DNA of 64,000 nt from an uncultured Arthrobacter sp. (GTDB lineage: Bacteria > Actinomycetota > Actinomycetes > Actinomycetales > Micrococcaceae): NCBI RefSeq assembly GCF_947495145.1, contig NZ_CANLXP010000001.1:112172-176171 (forward strand). Direction: 5' to 3'. A program made the position numbers and the translations under genes. The notes beneath the pieces were generated by a model. The model did no database searches. It was not told the DNA's origin and saw only the letters and a program-made list of their open reading frames with translations. Below, piece by piece: positions 7,607 to 16,136 of the stretch (position 1 is the first letter of the stretch; each line of letters begins with the position of its first letter).

Positions 7607-10345
7607 ATGGCGGCTGACGGACTATACCCCGAATATTGGGAGGCAGACGTCGTGTTGCGGGACGGCTCCACCGGGCATCTGAGGCCCATTTCGCCCCTGG
7701 ACGCAGACGCTGTCCAGGCGTTCCACATGAGGCAGTCCCAGAACTCCATCTACCTGAGGTTCTTCACCTACAAGTCCTCGCTCAGCGCCAAGGAACTTAA
7801 ACGGTTCACCGAAGTGGACCACGTGGGCAGGGTGGCTTTCGTCGTGACCCGCGGCCAGGACATCATCGGCATCGGCCGCTATGACCGCTTGGATGATCCC
7901 GATGAGGCTGAGGTCGCATTCAATGTGTCGGACGCGTACCAGGGCAGGGGGCTGGGGTCGATCCTGCTCGAACACCTTGCGGCTGCGGCGAGGGAGAACG
8001 GAATCCGGCGATTCACCGCCGAGGTGCTCCCCGAGAACCGGAAGATGATTACGGTTTTCGCCGAGGCGGGCTACGAGGTGGACCGCCGGTTCGATGACGG
8101 TGTGGTGGAGCTGACCTTCAACATCGATCCGACTGACAGGTCGCGCGCGGTCATGGAAGCGCGGGAGCACCGCGCGGAGGCACGCAGCATGCAAACCCTC
8201 CTGACGCCGTCGTCCATAGCGGTGATCGGAGCCAGCCGCAGCTGGGGCAGCGTGGGCTATTCCCTTCTCGAACACATCGTCGGCGGCGGATTCACCGGAC
8301 CTGTCGCGGGGGTAAACCCGGAAGCCTTCGAACTGAACGGAATGATCGCCTACGGCTCCATCGCCGAGGTGCCGGGGCCAGTGGATCTCGCCGTCATCGC
8401 CGTGCCCTACGATCAGGTGCTCTCGGTGGTCGAGGAGTGCGGACGGGCAGGCGTGAAAAGCCTGCTTGTAGCGACGGCGGGCTTCGCCGACGACGACGGC
8501 GACGGGCTCGCGCGCCAGCGCGCGCTCGTGCACAGCGCCCGCTCCTACGGCATGCGCGTAGTGGGGCCGGCCTCGCTTGGCATCATCAACACGGATCCCG
8601 GGGTCCGGCTGAATGCTTCGATGGCGCCGGAACTCCCGCAGCGCGGCGGACTGGGCCTCTTCAGCCAGTCAGCCGCGATCGGCGTCATGCTCCATGCTGC
8701 CGCCAGCCGGCGCTCGCTGGGGTTGTCCTCGGCGCTCTCGGCCGGAAACCGGGCGGACGTATCCGGCAACGACGCCATGCAGTACTGGGAGGATGACCCA
8801 GCCACCCGCGCCGTTGCGCTGTACCTGGAGTCCATCGGCAACCCGCGTAAATTTTCCCGGATCGCTCGCCGGCTCTCCCGGATGAAGCCGGTGATCGTCG
8901 CCAAATCGGATGTCATGGGCCTGCAACTGCCGCCCGGCCATGCAGTGCGCACCACGCAGGCGCCCAGCGGTGCCCTGGATGCGATGCTGCGGCAGTCCGG
9001 CGTAATCCGGGTCGAGACCACTGAGCAGTTGATGGACGTGGCACAGATTGTTGTCGGGCAACCCATTCCGGCGGGAGCGGGAGTTGCTGTCTTCAGCAAC
9101 TCTTTGGCCCTGGGAAAAGTCGTCGCGGACGCCGCCCTGGCGCAGGAGCTCGACGTCGTCCGGCTGAATGCCCAGCTCGAACTGGACGCCGGGCAGTCCA
9201 TTGCGCTGCCCGCCCTGAAAGCGGCGCTCGACGACGCACTCGGTGATCCAGCCGTCCACGCGCTGATCCTCACCCTCATTCCCGCCGTCGGACTTGCTCC
9301 CGAGGCAATCCTGCCGGTGCTGCAGGAGTGCGGCCGCGCGGCAGGAAAACCAGTGGTCGCCTGCTTCACCGGGGTGCTGGACCCAACCGCGCAGCTGGAG
9401 GGGGTGCGGTTCGCCGCCGGCAGCCTCTCCGCGGTAGAGGCGGACGCCGACGTCGGAAGGGATTCCGGCGAGGGCGCAGGGGTACCCTGCTTCGCCAGTC
9501 CCGGGTCGGCAGTGTCGGCGCTTGGCGCCGTCGTGCGCTACAGCCGGTGGCGCAATGCACAGCAGGGCGGCGGGATTGTGTTCGCCGAGCTGCCCGATGT
9601 CACCGAAGAGGCCGCCGCCGCCCTGCTGGGCAGTATCCTGTCCGAGGTGAGGGACGTGGGGCTGCGCCGTCTCGACAGCGACCAGATTCGCCTGCTCCTC
9701 GGCTGCTACGGGATTGCAATACTGCCCTCGATCCCTTTCGACTCCGCCGACGAGGCGGTTGAGGCCGCCGAGCGCCTGGGGTGGCCGGTCGCGCTCAAGA
9801 CGGTCGAGGAGAACCTTCGGCACCGCCTGGATTTCGGCGGCGTACGCCTCAACATCCCAAACGCCTCCGGCCTGCGTGCCGGCATCGAGGCCATGCGTGC
9901 CGAATTATGTCCGTTCGGGAGCCCGGGGCTGGAAGTGCAGACGATGGCACCGGCCGGCCAGGCCTGCGTGATCAGGGCGATCGAGGACCCCCTCCTCGGG
10001 CCGGTGGTGTCTTTCGGCATGGCCGGAGATGCGGTCAACCTGCTCGATGACTGGGCTCACGGCATTCCGCCGCTTACAACCCTGGACGCTGCAGACCTGG
10101 TCCGGACGCCCCGGGCCAGCCGGCGGCTGTTCGGGTATCAGGGGCTGCCCCCGGTGAACGTTCCCGCCGTCGAAGACCTCCTCCTCCGGGTCGCCCTGCT
10201 CAAGGACCGGCACCCGGAGATCGCGCTGCTGCGTTTCAACCCGGTTCTGGTCTCAGCTGAGGGGCTCGCCGTTCTCAGCGCGGACATCAGTGTTGGAAAC
10301 CCGCAGCAGCGCACCGACAGCGCCCGCCGCGCAATGCGCGACTGA
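7607..10345 (+). CDS. Pat-like protein: N-terminal GNAT fused to NDP-forming acyl-CoA synthetase-like domains
   Basis: This is a 912-residue multidomain protein. Residues about 15-165 are a GNAT domain with the acetyl-CoA loop at AYQGRGLGSILLEHL. A CoA-binding Rossmann domain follows (about 195-320, starting SIAVIGASRSWGSVG), then the succinyl-CoA-ligase-like domain (to about 600) and an ATP-grasp domain (about 690-900, with GGVRLNI). Proteins of this plan are protein lysine acetyltransferases that act on acetyl-CoA synthetase; the GNAT domain is first here, as I recall for Streptomyces Pat, whereas in E. coli PatZ it is last. The segment that normally carries the phosphorylated histidine (SHTG) reads VRTT near residues 447-450, so the synthetase part may be only a ligand sensor. 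Acetate-CoA ligase activity is the alternative. Confidence 0.85.
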   Translation: MAADGLYPEYWEADVVLRDGSTGHLRPISPLDADAVQAFHMRQSQNSIYLRFFTYKSSLSAKELKRFTEVDHVGRVAFVVTRGQDIIGIGRYDRLDDPDEAEVAFNVSDAYQGRGLGSILLEHLAAAARENGIRRFTAEVLPENRKMITVFAEAGYEVDRRFDDGVVELTFNIDPTDRSRAVMEAREHRAEARSMQTLLTPSSIAVIGASRSWGSVGYSLLEHIVGGGFTGPVAGVNPEAFELNGMIAYGSIAEVPGPVDLAVIAVPYDQVLSVVEECGRAGVKSLLVATAGFADDDGDGLARQRALVHSARSYGMRVVGPASLGIINTDPGVRLNASMAPELPQRGGLGLFSQSAAIGVMLHAAASRRSLGLSSALSAGNRADVSGNDAMQYWEDDPATRAVALYLESIGNPRKFSRIARRLSRMKPVIVAKSDVMGLQLPPGHAVRTTQAPSGALDAMLRQSGVIRVETTEQLMDVAQIVVGQPIPAGAGVAVFSNSLALGKVVADAALAQELDVVRLNAQLELDAGQSIALPALKAALDDALGDPAVHALILTLIPAVGLAPEAILPVLQECGRAAGKPVVACFTGVLDPTAQLEGVRFAAGSLSAVEADADVGRDSGEGAGVPCFASPGSAVSALGAVVRYSRWRNAQQGGGIVFAELPDVTEEAAAALLGSILSEVRDVGLRRLDSDQIRLLLGCYGIAILPSIPFDSADEAVEAAERLGWPVALKTVEENLRHRLDFGGVRLNIPNASGLRAGIEAMRAELCPFGSPGLEVQTMAPAGQACVIRAIEDPLLGPVVSFGMAGDAVNLLDDWAHGIPPLTTLDAADLVRTPRASRRLFGYQGLPPVNVPAVEDLLLRVALLKDRHPEIALLRFNPVLVSAEGLAVLSADISVGNPQQRTDSARRAMRD

Positions 10346-10346
10346 G

Positions 10347-10378
10347 CGGCGCGGGTAGCCCGGCAGCCGCCCGCGCCG
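10347..10378 (+). terminator. GC-rich hairpin after the pat-like gene
   Basis: CGGCGCGGG (10347-10355) pairs perfectly with CCCGCGCCG (10370-10378) just behind the stop codon. There is no U-run, so termination by this stem is only probable. Confidence 0.45.
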
Positions 10379-10416
10379 GTTAGGCGTGCGCCGCCGCCAT
10401 AAGTCACACTGGAACT

Positions 10417-11094
10417 ATGACTCCATCGCTGTCGGCAGAACGCCGCGACCTGGATGCCTCCCTCGAACGAGCCGGCTTCTACCCTCGCCTGGTGGCCGAC
10501 GTCGTCCACGACGCTCTGGACGGCAGGGAACCGCTCTCCCACGTGGTCCATCTCGAGACCCACTTCGAGCGCACGGAGGTGCGCCGGCACATCACCGTTC
10601 TCGTCCTGACGGAGGACATGCTGGTCGTTACCCACGTCGATGACCAGCAGCTGGACGACGCCGGGGAACAGGTAACGGCGCAGGTTTCCACCGAGTCGGT
10701 CCCGGTCAGCCAGATCCGCTCGGTGGTGCTCAGCTACCTGTATTCACAGCCCCAGAACTACAAGCCTTCCGATCCTGCACGCGAGCTCACCCTCGGGATC
10801 GCATGGTCCGGCGGGCAGCGTCTCGATATGGGGCCGGCCAGCTGCGGCGATCCGCAATGCGATGCCGACCACGGATACACCGGCACCATCGCCCAGGAAG
10901 ACATCGTGCTGCGGGTCAGCGCCGAAGCAGACGGCCTGCAGGCTGTCGAAAACGCCAAATCCTTCGCGCGGGAACTGCGCACGGTCAGCACCGCGAACCC
11001 GACTGTGGCCGGAGTCGTCGTAAACCAGCCGGGCCCCAACCGGAGGCAGCCCGGGCTGGCCACCCGTTTCAGCCGCGCCCATCACGGGCGGTAA
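10417..11094 (+). CDS. DUF5998 family protein
   Basis: The 225-residue soluble protein matches what I recall of the actinobacterial DUF5998 family: an N-terminal helix pair (SLERAGFYPRLVADVV), an HLETHF segment, TEDMLVVTHVDD, and a SCGDPQCDADHGYTG motif that looks like a compact metal or nucleotide site. No signal peptide or membrane segment is present. The ATG is preceded six bases upstream by CACACT, a weak -10, with no Shine-Dalgarno sequence. It is followed at 8 bases by the hydrolase gene, so the two probably form one transcript, possibly with thymidine kinase. The molecular function is unknown. Confidence 0.78.
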   Translation: MTPSLSAERRDLDASLERAGFYPRLVADVVHDALDGREPLSHVVHLETHFERTEVRRHITVLVLTEDMLVVTHVDDQQLDDAGEQVTAQVSTESVPVSQIRSVVLSYLYSQPQNYKPSDPARELTLGIAWSGGQRLDMGPASCGDPQCDADHGYTGTIAQEDIVLRVSAEADGLQAVENAKSFARELRTVSTANPTVAGVVVNQPGPNRRQPGLATRFSRAHHGR

Positions 11095-11102
11095 CCCGGC
11101 AC

Positions 11103-12296
11103 GTGACAGCCCCGCCGCTCCATCAGGAGCCTCTTCCAGCCGCGCCCGCCTACGGCCGATCGACCATTGCCGAGGTCTTCACCAGTTCCGCCGCGGCGCT
11201 CGGGCTGCCCGGATTCTCCAATCCGTTGGACCTGCCGCCCGCCCGGAGGGTCTGCGTGGTACTGGTGGACGGACTCGGAGCAGCACTGCTGCGGCAGCGG
11301 TCCGGTCATGCACCCTTCCTGCGCCAGTTCCTCGATTCCTCCCGCAAGCTGGGAACTGTCTTTCCGAGCACGACGGCGGCGGCCCTCGCCTCACTCGGTA
11401 CCGGCCTGGCTCCCGGCCAGCACGGCCTTGTGGGCTACGACGTGCTGGACCCTGCACAGGGCAAGGTGGTCAATATGCTCGGTGGGTGGGATGCCGCGGT
11501 GCAGCCCGAAAGCTGGCAGCCGCACCCCACGGTCTTCGAGCGGGTCGCAGCCGAGGTGCCGGTAACGAGCGTCGGACTCGCCCGGTTTGACGGGTCAGGG
11601 CTCACCCGGGCTGCACTGCGCGGCGGCACCTATGCGGCCGGAGGCACTCCCGAGGTCCGGGTGCAGGCGGTATGCAAGGCGTTGGCAGCCAGCGATCAGG
11701 GACTCGTATACCTGTACCTGAACGAGCTTGACAAGACCGGACACCGTTCCGGATGCGCCTCGGGTGACTGGACAGACCGGCTGGAAGATCTGGACCGCAG
11801 CATGCGGTCCCTCGCCGCCAGACTTCCCCCGCACACGCTGCTTCTGCTGACAGCCGACCACGGAATGGTGGACGTTGCGCCTGCCCAACACGTCGACTTT
11901 GCCGCTGATCAGACCCTGATCGACGGGGTGGCGCACACGGGGGGCGAGCCGCGGATGCTTCACCTCTATACAGAACCGGATCTGACCGACGCCGGCGCGG
12001 AACGCCTCCTGGATTCCTGGCGGAGAGCACACGGTGCGCGGGCCTGGGTCCTTACCCGGGCAGAGGCGATATCCGCAGGTTTGTTCGGGGTTGTTTCGCC
12101 GGAGGTCGAGCCGCGGATCGGCGATATTCTGGTTGCGGCCCGGGAACCCGTCGCCTTCTACGACACGCGCCGGGTCCCCGCCTCAGCGCTGGAAGTTGTC
12201 GGGCAGCATGGATCCGTTACGCGTGCCGAACGTGAGGTACCGCTGTTGACGCTGGTGAAACCGGGGCCCGGGCCGGCACAGGCGGCCAGGCGCTGA
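11103..12296 (+). CDS. Alkaline phosphatase-superfamily phosphodiesterase/nucleotide pyrophosphatase-like hydrolase
   Basis: The frame is open far upstream, but GTG at 11103 fits best: it follows the DUF5998 stop by 8 bases and leaves a 397-residue protein. The fold is identified by VVLVDGLG (first metal aspartate), VFPSTTAAALASLGTG (threonine nucleophile), the LNELDKTGH segment with Asp and His metal ligands, and TADHGMVDV with a second Asp-His pair. This is the two-zinc catalytic set of the type I phosphodiesterase/nucleotide pyrophosphatase family. There is no secretion signal, so it should act in the cytosol; its substrate cannot be read from the sequence. Thymidine kinase starts three bases after its stop. 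Confidence 0.82.
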   Translation: MTAPPLHQEPLPAAPAYGRSTIAEVFTSSAAALGLPGFSNPLDLPPARRVCVVLVDGLGAALLRQRSGHAPFLRQFLDSSRKLGTVFPSTTAAALASLGTGLAPGQHGLVGYDVLDPAQGKVVNMLGGWDAAVQPESWQPHPTVFERVAAEVPVTSVGLARFDGSGLTRAALRGGTYAAGGTPEVRVQAVCKALAASDQGLVYLYLNELDKTGHRSGCASGDWTDRLEDLDRSMRSLAARLPPHTLLLLTADHGMVDVAPAQHVDFAADQTLIDGVAHTGGEPRMLHLYTEPDLTDAGAERLLDSWRRAHGARAWVLTRAEAISAGLFGVVSPEVEPRIGDILVAAREPVAFYDTRRVPASALEVVGQHGSVTRAEREVPLLTLVKPGPGPAQAARR

Positions 12297-12299
12297 CCC

Positions 12300-13031
12300 A
12301 TGGCAGAACTCGTCTTCTTTTCCGGAACCATGGACTGCGGGAAGTCCACCCTGGCGCTGCAGATGGACCACAACCACAGTGCGCGCGGACGCGCCGGCCT
12401 GCTCTTCAGCTCCCACGATCGTGCAGGGGAGTCAACTATTTCCAGCAGGCTGGGCCTGATGACGCAGGCCATAGAGGTTCGCCCCGACACGAACTTCTGG
12501 GAAGAACTCGTCCGCCGGCGAACCCATGGAACGCGTGTTGACTACCTCATCTGCGATGAAGCCCAGTTCTATACTCCCGAGCAGATCGAGCAGCTCGCGC
12601 GCGTCGTCGATGACATGGATATCGACGTCTTCGCGTTCGGTATCACATCTGATTTCCGGACCCGGCTTTTCCCCGGATCGCATCGGCTGATCGAACTCGC
12701 GGACAGGACGCAGGTCCTGCAGGTGGAGGCGCTGTGCTGGTGCGGCCGCCGCGCCACCCACAATGCGCGTACCGCGGACGGGATCATGGTCGTGGAAGGC
12801 GAACAGATGGTGGTCGGCGATGTGGAGCCCCCCGCCGTTGAGGGCGACCCGGGCCAGGCTCAACTGACCGGCGGCGGCCTGGACGAACTCGATGTACCAG
12901 TGGGCCCCGTCATCGGTTACGAAACCCTCTGCCGCCGGCATCACATGCGCCGGGTGACCGCCCATACCGCGCGCAGGCACGCGGGTAGCGACGTGCCGCT
13001 GCCGTTCGATCCAGCGGCGGCACGGCTCTAG
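12300..13031 (+). CDS. tdk: Thymidine kinase (type II)
   Basis: The 243-residue enzyme phosphorylates thymidine to dTMP in the salvage pathway. It has the P-loop GTMDCGKST near residues 9-17, the LICDEAQF Walker B segment near 82-89, the lasso region DRTQVLQVEALCWCG with zinc cysteines, and a second zinc pair in ETLCRRHH. The P-loop GTMDCGKS replaces the more common GPMFSGKT, which I recall as normal for actinobacterial forms. About 30 residues between the zinc halves (PPAVEGDPGQAQLTGGG) form a longer insertion than in E. coli Tdk. It starts three bases after the hydrolase stop and converges on sepH with nine bases between stops. Confidence 0.9.
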   Translation: MAELVFFSGTMDCGKSTLALQMDHNHSARGRAGLLFSSHDRAGESTISSRLGLMTQAIEVRPDTNFWEELVRRRTHGTRVDYLICDEAQFYTPEQIEQLARVVDDMDIDVFAFGITSDFRTRLFPGSHRLIELADRTQVLQVEALCWCGRRATHNARTADGIMVVEGEQMVVGDVEPPAVEGDPGQAQLTGGGLDELDVPVGPVIGYETLCRRHHMRRVTAHTARRHAGSDVPLPFDPAAARL

Positions 13032-13040
13032 CTCCTACTG

Positions 13041-14309
13041 CTAGTCGCCCTTGGTTCCGAAGACGATCTCATCCCAGCTTGGCACGCTGGAGCGTCGCGG
13101 GCGCATCTTCCGGTCGGCCTGGTGATCCGGCGCTTTGACCGCCGCATCATCGGACTCTGATTCGGCTGCGCGCTCGGGGGCCCGCTCGGTGCGGCGGCTG
13201 TCCTCCCCGCCAGGAGCAGAGACGCGGTCCTCGTCACTGGTTCGCGCCGGCCTCGCAATGACGCTGACCTCCCGCGTGTCTGTGCTGACGCCCTCGAACA
13301 GACGGGGCGTACCGTCGTCGTACGTGTGCTCAGGCTGCTCTTCCGCAAAAATGGAGGGAGCCAGGCTCAGACCGGGGAAGGGCCGCGGGTCCGCGGCGGC
13401 CGGTTCGTCCGATGCGTCTGCGGTGCCATCATGCCCCTGGCGGGGATGAGCGGCAGGAACGTGTCCTTTCGCCAGCATGAGTGCCAGCGCGTCATCGCCG
13501 TCCTCATCCGTGCCCAGCCGCTGGCCGCGGCGGGACCGCAGCACTTCGAGCAGCTCGTCCGAGTCCTCCGGCTCTGTCTCAGCAGCATCAGTTTCGAAGT
13601 CGAATACCCGGTCCGCTACCGCGCTCAGCCGCCGGGAGGGGAGCGGTCCGTCGAGCGGCTCGAGTTCACTGAGTACCTGGGCCCACCGGTTCGCGTTGAG
13701 GACTGTGCGGCGGGATGGATTGAACGTCCACTGCGCGGGCGGTTCCTCACCTACGGAAGCGGCGGACCCGGATGGAAGTTCGAAGCGTACGACGACGTTC
13801 CACAGGCCATCCGGCTTGCGCCAGGCATCCCATTCAGCGGTTTCGGGATCCACGCCGAAGGCCTGGAGGCGGTAGCGGACCATGTCATCAAGCTGCGCCG
13901 GATTGTCACCGAAAGCGGAACGGTAACCGTCGTTGGAAGGGAGCGGGGAGGCAACCTCCACACGCTGGGCCAGCTGCGCCATGTAATCGCGCTCAGCACG
14001 GACCGGACCCTCGTAACGGAGTACATGCTGCAGCTCCACGCCGGTCTCGTCCACGATTTCCTGTGCGCTCGCGCCGCCCCGGATCCTCGCCTGGATATCC
14101 CGAGGAGTAAGGGGGGCTCGTTTACGTTCGCCCACCGGAGTCTGAGAACCTGCGGTTGCTTCCAGTCGTGCCGCCGGACGTGTGGACGGCCTGGTGCTCG
14201 CCATCCGCAGCGCCTCGTTGATAGGCAGACGGAACGACGCTCCACCCTCACCGCCAAGCAGCAGATGACCTCCGCCCTCATCCACGCCTACCAGCCGTAG
14301 CTCCTGCAT
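13041..14309 (-). CDS. sepH: Septation protein SepH
   Basis: The N-terminal half matches SepH (formerly DUF3071): it starts MQELRLVGVDEGGGHLLL, has FRLPINEALR, then the helix-turn-helix region LTPRDIQARIRGGASAQEIVDETG near residues 70-95 and VLRYEGPVRAERDYMA. SepH binds FtsZ and promotes its assembly at division sites in actinobacteria. The C-terminal 200 residues are acidic and low-complexity, as in the family, and the chain ends in basic RRSSVPSWDEIVFGTK. The ATG has GGAGGG upstream. It stands alone on the minus strand, divergent from the DUF4193 gene. Confidence 0.9.
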   Translation of the reverse strand: MQELRLVGVDEGGGHLLLGGEGGASFRLPINEALRMASTRPSTRPAARLEATAGSQTPVGERKRAPLTPRDIQARIRGGASAQEIVDETGVELQHVLRYEGPVRAERDYMAQLAQRVEVASPLPSNDGYRSAFGDNPAQLDDMVRYRLQAFGVDPETAEWDAWRKPDGLWNVVVRFELPSGSAASVGEEPPAQWTFNPSRRTVLNANRWAQVLSELEPLDGPLPSRRLSAVADRVFDFETDAAETEPEDSDELLEVLRSRRGQRLGTDEDGDDALALMLAKGHVPAAHPRQGHDGTADASDEPAAADPRPFPGLSLAPSIFAEEQPEHTYDDGTPRLFEGVSTDTREVSVIARPARTSDEDRVSAPGGEDSRRTERAPERAAESESDDAAVKAPDHQADRKMRPRRSSVPSWDEIVFGTKGD

Positions 14310-14606
14310 GAAAAACCCTCCAGCCGATGTACCTTACTTTCGGTGAAACTCTGCCATTCAAAGGTGCTCGTTCCTACTTCATCCCTGGTGTGGCGCGGAA
14401 CTTGTGCACGGATTCGCTTTTAAAGGGACGATCCGCAACAATCTCTGCGGTACGGGCACAAATTTGACCTTCTCAGCGTTGTGCCACGGACAGGAGCTTG
14501 CGCTTTACGGCACTCATCCTGTATTACCGGTTCGACCGTCGCACTCACCGGCGTCGAACCTCCACCGATAGACCACTTACATCCACCGGAGCGTGAACTA
14601 CTAACT
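14310..14606. other. Divergent intergenic region between sepH and the DUF4193 gene
   Basis: No open frame of note is present. The sepH Shine-Dalgarno lies at the left edge. On the plus strand TTGCGC (14498-14503) and TATTAC (14522-14527), 18 bases apart, are a possible promoter for the DUF4193 gene, which would give a leader of about 70 bases. The remainder shows nothing I can assign. Confidence 0.35.
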
Positions 14607-14906
14607 ATGGCGACTGACTACGATGCGCCGCGGAAGACCGACGACGAACTCAGCGAAGACTCGATTGAAGAGCTGAAGTCCCGCCGCACTGACAAGCAGT
14701 CCGCGGTCGTCGACGAGGATGAAACCGATGCAGCGGAAGGATTCGAACTTCCGGGCGCCGACCTCTCCGGCGAGGAACTGCTTGTGCGGGTGCTCCCCGC
14801 CCAGGCCGACGAATTTACCTGCGCGTCCTGCTTCCTGGTACGCCACCGTTCGCAGATTGCGAAGGAGAAGGACGGGCTCGCCTACTGCAAGGATTGCGAA
14901 GGCTGA
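14607..14906 (+). CDS. DUF4193 family small zinc-ribbon-like protein
   Basis: This 99-residue acidic protein is the DUF4193 family (Rv2699c-like). Its C-terminal third carries CASC and CKDC, four cysteines that should hold one zinc ion, with LVRHRSQIA between them; the N-terminal 60 residues are acidic and probably disordered. The frame is open from 14481, but ATG at 14607 gives the usual family length and start MATDYDAPR. The function is not established; the shape suggests an RNA-polymerase- or ribosome-associated factor, which is only an inference. It converges on the DUF3093 gene. Confidence 0.85.
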   Translation: MATDYDAPRKTDDELSEDSIEELKSRRTDKQSAVVDEDETDAAEGFELPGADLSGEELLVRVLPAQADEFTCASCFLVRHRSQIAKEKDGLAYCKDCEG

Positions 14907-14927
14907 CTTCAGTCGGGCGAAGGGAGT

Positions 14928-14955
14928 TGAAGCGTTCGCGGTAGCGGGCGCTTCA
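14928..14955. terminator. Hairpin between convergent DUF4193 and DUF3093 genes
   Basis: TGAAGCG (14928-14934) and CGCTTCA (14949-14955) form a perfect seven-base stem between the two stops, usable from both strands. There is no strong U-run. Confidence 0.4.
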
Positions 14956-15423
14956 CGCTCCTTGCGAAGGGGCGGTCAGGGCAGCTGTAAGCTGCTCGGG
15001 CCGCCTCGTTGAGGTTAACCAGTAAGGTGTCGGATCTTCGGCATCATCGATTTCGATTCTCACAACGGGAGAGATCCATCCCCGAATACAAAGGTAGGCC
15101 TTCCCATGCAGCTCCGTTCCACGCTGGGCGGTGGCGTCGGCGCCGGTGAAAGCCGCTACCTCCCCGAGATACTTCCGTTCAATCTGCGCCTTGCCGACCT
15201 GCAGCTCCGTGTCCGTGACCCTAATCTGCGGCGTGGACAGAACAAGCAGCGTGGTCAGAATGGCGGCCACGACGACGGCTGCCACAACACCTGCTGCGAT
15301 GCTGATGGGAATGAAAGTGAACACTGAGGCAAGCGCCGTGCCCGCCACCACAATCCAAATCCACGGTGCCGGCCACAGCTTCTCTTCGTATAGAACCGAT
15401 TGACCGGCAGATCCTGTAGACAT
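14953..15423 (-). CDS. DUF3093 family membrane protein
   Basis: The protein is 156 residues from ATG at 15423; a longer open frame exists, but this start gives the usual family start MSTGSAGQSVLYEEKLWP and has GAAAGG upstream. Two adjacent hydrophobic segments (about residues 20-40 and 43-65) are followed by a soluble domain with LSTPQIRVTDTELQVGKAQI and a C-terminal DDAEDPTPYWLTSTRRPE motif that is the DUF3093 hallmark. The soluble part is predicted to face the cytosol. The family is actinobacterial and of unknown function. It is divergent from dut. Confidence 0.85.
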   Translation of the reverse strand: MSTGSAGQSVLYEEKLWPAPWIWIVVAGTALASVFTFIPISIAAGVVAAVVVAAILTTLLVLSTPQIRVTDTELQVGKAQIERKYLGEVAAFTGADATAQRGTELHGKAYLCIRGWISPVVRIEIDDAEDPTPYWLTSTRRPEQLTAALTAPSQGA

Positions 15424-15602
15424 ATCGCTAGCTAAGCACCTTTCGGACCGCTTTTCATCCCGGCGCGAAGGCAGAGGCCCACGGCTGGAAGCGCTACAGT
15501 AAATGGAGAAAAGGGCTCCGGTGCGTTCAGCACTTCCGGCGCGTCGCGCCAATGGGCAGCGCGTGCTGTGCCCGCCACCAAAAGAACCGTGCAGGAGAAG
15601 AC

Positions 15603-16082
15603 GTGCTTGATACCACTGAAGCATTGTCCGTGCAGATCAGAATGCTCGACGACGGCCTGGAATTGCCTGCCTACGCGCACCCGGGCGACGCCGGCGCTGA
15701 TCTTTGTACCCGCGTTGACTTCGAACTTGGACCCGGCGAGCGGGCGCTGGTTCCCACCGGCGTCTCACTGGCTCTGCCGGTCGGATATGCAGCATTCGTC
15801 CACCCCCGGTCCGGACTCGCCACCAGACATGGCATCACCGTTGTCAACGCTCCGGGCACCGTGGACGCGGGTTACCGCGGAGAGATCTCCGTGACGCTGC
15901 TGAACACTGATGCCTCCACCGCGTTGTCCTTCCGCCGGGGGGACCGGATTGCCCAATTGGTCATCCAGAAGGTGGAGCAAGCAAGGTTCATTCCGGTGGA
16001 GGAACTGCCTGACTCCGTCCGAGGAGCCGGCGGGTTCGGATCCACTGGAGGATTCGCACCGGCCGCCGACGCTGCACACTGA
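15603..16082 (+). CDS. dut: dUTP diphosphatase (dUTPase)
   Basis: The 159-residue trimeric dUTPase hydrolyses dUTP to dUMP and diphosphate, keeping uracil out of DNA and supplying the dTMP precursor. All five family motifs are visible: AGADLCT, HPRSGLATRHG, GTVDAGYRGEI, RGDRIAQLV and the C-terminal RGAGGFGSTG that closes over the substrate. The GTG at 15603 has CAGGAGAAG upstream and is preferred to more upstream codons. It leads an apparent operon with DUF3710, OB-fold and DUF3159 genes, the arrangement recalled for mycobacteria. Confidence 0.93.
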   Translation: MLDTTEALSVQIRMLDDGLELPAYAHPGDAGADLCTRVDFELGPGERALVPTGVSLALPVGYAAFVHPRSGLATRHGITVVNAPGTVDAGYRGEISVTLLNTDASTALSFRRGDRIAQLVIQKVEQARFIPVEELPDSVRGAGGFGSTGGFAPAADAAH

Positions 16083-16136
16083 CGTAATTGACTGGCAGCA
16101 CCGGCTGCCGACGACCACCGAAGGAGGAACCCGATC

